From: Dunaliella salina
Lineage: Eukaryota > Chlorophyta > Chlorophyceae > Chlamydomonadales > Dunaliellaceae
Length of the DNA: 29,094 nt
Reading direction: 5' to 3'
NCBI GenBank assembly: GCA_002284615.2
Contig: MU069620.1
Coordinates: 343,628 to 372,721, forward strand
This document shows, piece after piece, positions 27,539 to 29,094 of this stretch (position 1 is the first letter of the stretch; each line of letters starts with the position of its first letter). The notes beneath the pieces were generated by a model. It was not told where the DNA came from, did not search any database, and saw only the letters and a list, made by a program, of their open reading frames with translations. The position numbers and the translations under genes were made by a program.

Positions 27539-27547
27539 ACTAGTAGT

Positions 27548-27645
27548 GGGGATCTGGAGGGTCACTAAAAGCACCTGGTCCTAGTACCTGGCTGCTGGGT
27601 ACCCACAGTACTCCTGTTTTCAAAAGCATGACGCGTGGTGGAAAG
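27548..27645 (-). mobile_element. Family A copy A4, right part
   Basis: GGATCTGGAGGGTCACTAAA, AGCACCTGG and CTGTTTTCAAAAGCATGACG align with A2 and A3 (GGATCTGGAGGGTTACTAG, GTTTTCAATAGCGCGGCG), a little 5' of the part at 26617-26749. Confidence 0.7.
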
Positions 27646-28732
27646 GCAGATACAGCTATGTAAACCTTCTTTTTCATCTCCTGTCATTTCCCTTCCCAAG
27701 CCACTGCTGCCCACCTGGGGGTGAATTCAAAGAGAATGATCTGGTTGTAGGTTCCCATTTTTCACCACACTGCACCCCTCGCCATACAAATTTTATGCCA
27801 CCCTAGCAAAAGGGACTGAACAACACTTAATGCTACAGCAAAAACCGTCAAGCGTTTTGACTGGTGACTTCTTTCTTGTTATCATGTAACATTCATGTAA
27901 ACCTGTCGCAGTGTGTATTTACAGAGCATGTCAGCATGAACTATTTTGGAGTGGTCCAGCCAGGGAAGCTCAGAAAACTTCCTGAGGACCTCCCATCCTC
28001 CCCCCCTAGCCATGAAAGACCCTCTGGCAGCACTCCCTACATCAGTTAATCAAGAAAGATACCCTGAATCAAACATTTTTTAAGAGACGGAATGTATGGC
28101 TCACAGCAACATCAGCTGGATATGAGGTCAAGGACAGGTGGATCCATCAGCGAGCCAAAACAACGAGAAACCTCCCTTGAAATTAAAAGGCTGGAGTTAC
28201 AGGTTTCCATCATGCGATGAACAAACAAAACAAGCGCAACATATAAGCCAAAGTTGTCATCACCACTTGTCAGTAAAAGAAGAGGCAGCAGATCCCTACT
28301 TTCAGCCTGGATAAGCAATCCTTAGTATGTAACTTCCACAGACAAAACAGAACAATCAAAAAGCAAACGTCCTGTTCCCATCCCATACCAATTGCAGCGT
28401 GCCGAAGAATGAAGCTCGCGTGGTAGCAATGAAAAGGCACGGCGAAAGCACCTTTGGGCAAATGCACTGAGGCACATATGCACTGAGGCAAACGAATGAA
28501 GCTGATGGAACACACACACACACACACATGCCCTTCAAACAGTCTTCTGGGCATGCAACACCACTGACAGTCAGCATCTCTGGTGTAGCCACCACATGCA
28601 TGCAGCGCCTAGGGGTTAACAGCTCTTGTGTTCTAGCAGCAAGTTCAGAACCATCTGAAATGTGTAGACTGAGCCCATGCCGTGCATTCTGACTGCAAGC
28701 TGGGGTGTATCACCTGGCGAGCCCTTGGATCA
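27646..28732. other. 1.1 kb without a recognised gene
   Basis: I see no coding sequence here. CTCCCTACATCAGTTAA near 28035 may be a small scrap of a family A 3' UTR. Overlapping open frames around 28270-28601 cross a CA microsatellite. Confidence 0.4.
28510..28528. repeat. Short CA microsatellite
   Basis: Nine to ten CA units. Confidence 0.95.
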
Positions 28733-28810
28733 GATAAGGTGACATTGCTATAACTGCCTACACAGGCAGCTGAACAGAAACACTTGAGGCCTTTAACCAG
28801 ACCTGGCCTG
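28733..28810 (+). repeat. Dispersed repeat D, plus copy
   Basis: ATAAGGTGACATTGC, CTGCCTACACAGGCAGCTGA, ACAGAAACACTTGAGGCC and TTTAACCAGACCTGGCC match the copies at 13674-13925. Confidence 0.75.
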
Positions 28811-29094
28811 ACGAGCCCTTGCTTCTATCCTTTTCCAGCATGATGCTGCACATGGCAAGCCAAGGCCAATCACGCTTGGTACAACGTCTCATGCTGTCTT
28901 GGTTGGATGATAAGCATGTCCGGTGCTGCAAGCTATCATAGCCGACCATAACCATCCTTGTACAGCACATCATGCTGTGTTGGAAAGAAACAAGCATCTG
29001 CTGCAATTAATGTTTTCTCAGAAACTGTAGTGTTTGAAGTGTTTGAGCAGTGCCAATGCATTGTGCATGGCTGTGGCCAACAATTTATGCCTGA
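28811..29094. other. Window end, weak 80-bp duplication
   Basis: Two related stretches, TCATGCTGTCTTGG (28890) and TCATGCTGTGTTGG (28970), about 80 bp apart, share flanking ACAAGCAT/ATAAGCAT and GCTGCAA phrases. No gene seen. Confidence 0.45.

Overview
The window is nuclear DNA of a eukaryote, most likely a green alga. It has spliced exons with GT-AG introns, long repeat-filled introns, an assembly gap of 54 N (11847-11900), CA microsatellites and a dense load of decayed retroelements. The Viridiplantae assignment rests mainly on the one host gene I can assemble, whose order of sequence blocks matches the part downstream of the SBP DNA-binding domain in SQUAMOSA-promoter-binding-like (SPL) proteins, a family known from green plants and algae. 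I cannot name the species.

Left part (1-10.4 kb): a plus-strand gene entering from the left. Five exons can be joined with every splice phase consistent: 256-338, 2236-2428, 4238-4483, 8361-8757, 9268-10328. They give a 659-codon partial product ending in about five hydrophobic segments. The introns are packed with minisatellites (55, 63, 76, 88, 129, about 130 and about 140 bp units). Three of these arrays repeat the 3' splice site and the first bases of the next exon. The fourth intron carries an antisense remnant of a hAT transposase C-terminus. The fifth ends in a piece of retroelement 3' end that supplies the pyrimidine tract of the last splice acceptor.

Middle part (10.3-13.1 kb): no gene recognised; it holds a gap and unassigned open frames.

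Right part (13.1-27.7 kb): a nested graveyard of two retroelement lineages. 'Family C' is the 3' part of a LINE (region after the reverse transcriptase plus a CCHC-like finger). 'Families A and B' are related elements with RNase H, a Cys/His finger and a PD-(D/E)XK (restriction-like) endonuclease, ending in a TTTTC-rich tail. A plus-strand B-like copy (about 18.93-23.08 kb) also shows the upstream part with a PHD finger. An A copy (21318-22053) is inserted in it with a 9-bp target duplication. Two other insertions (B at 23228-24897 and A3 at 25362-26481) lie at the same point in two separate family C 3' ends, which points to target preference. A 789-bp terminal-inverted-repeat transposon (26750-27538) splits another A remnant. 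The last 1.4 kb holds a small dispersed repeat and simple repeats.

No reverse transcriptase catalytic motif, rRNA, tRNA or CRISPR array was found. All retroelement copies are broken by frameshifts, stops or truncation.
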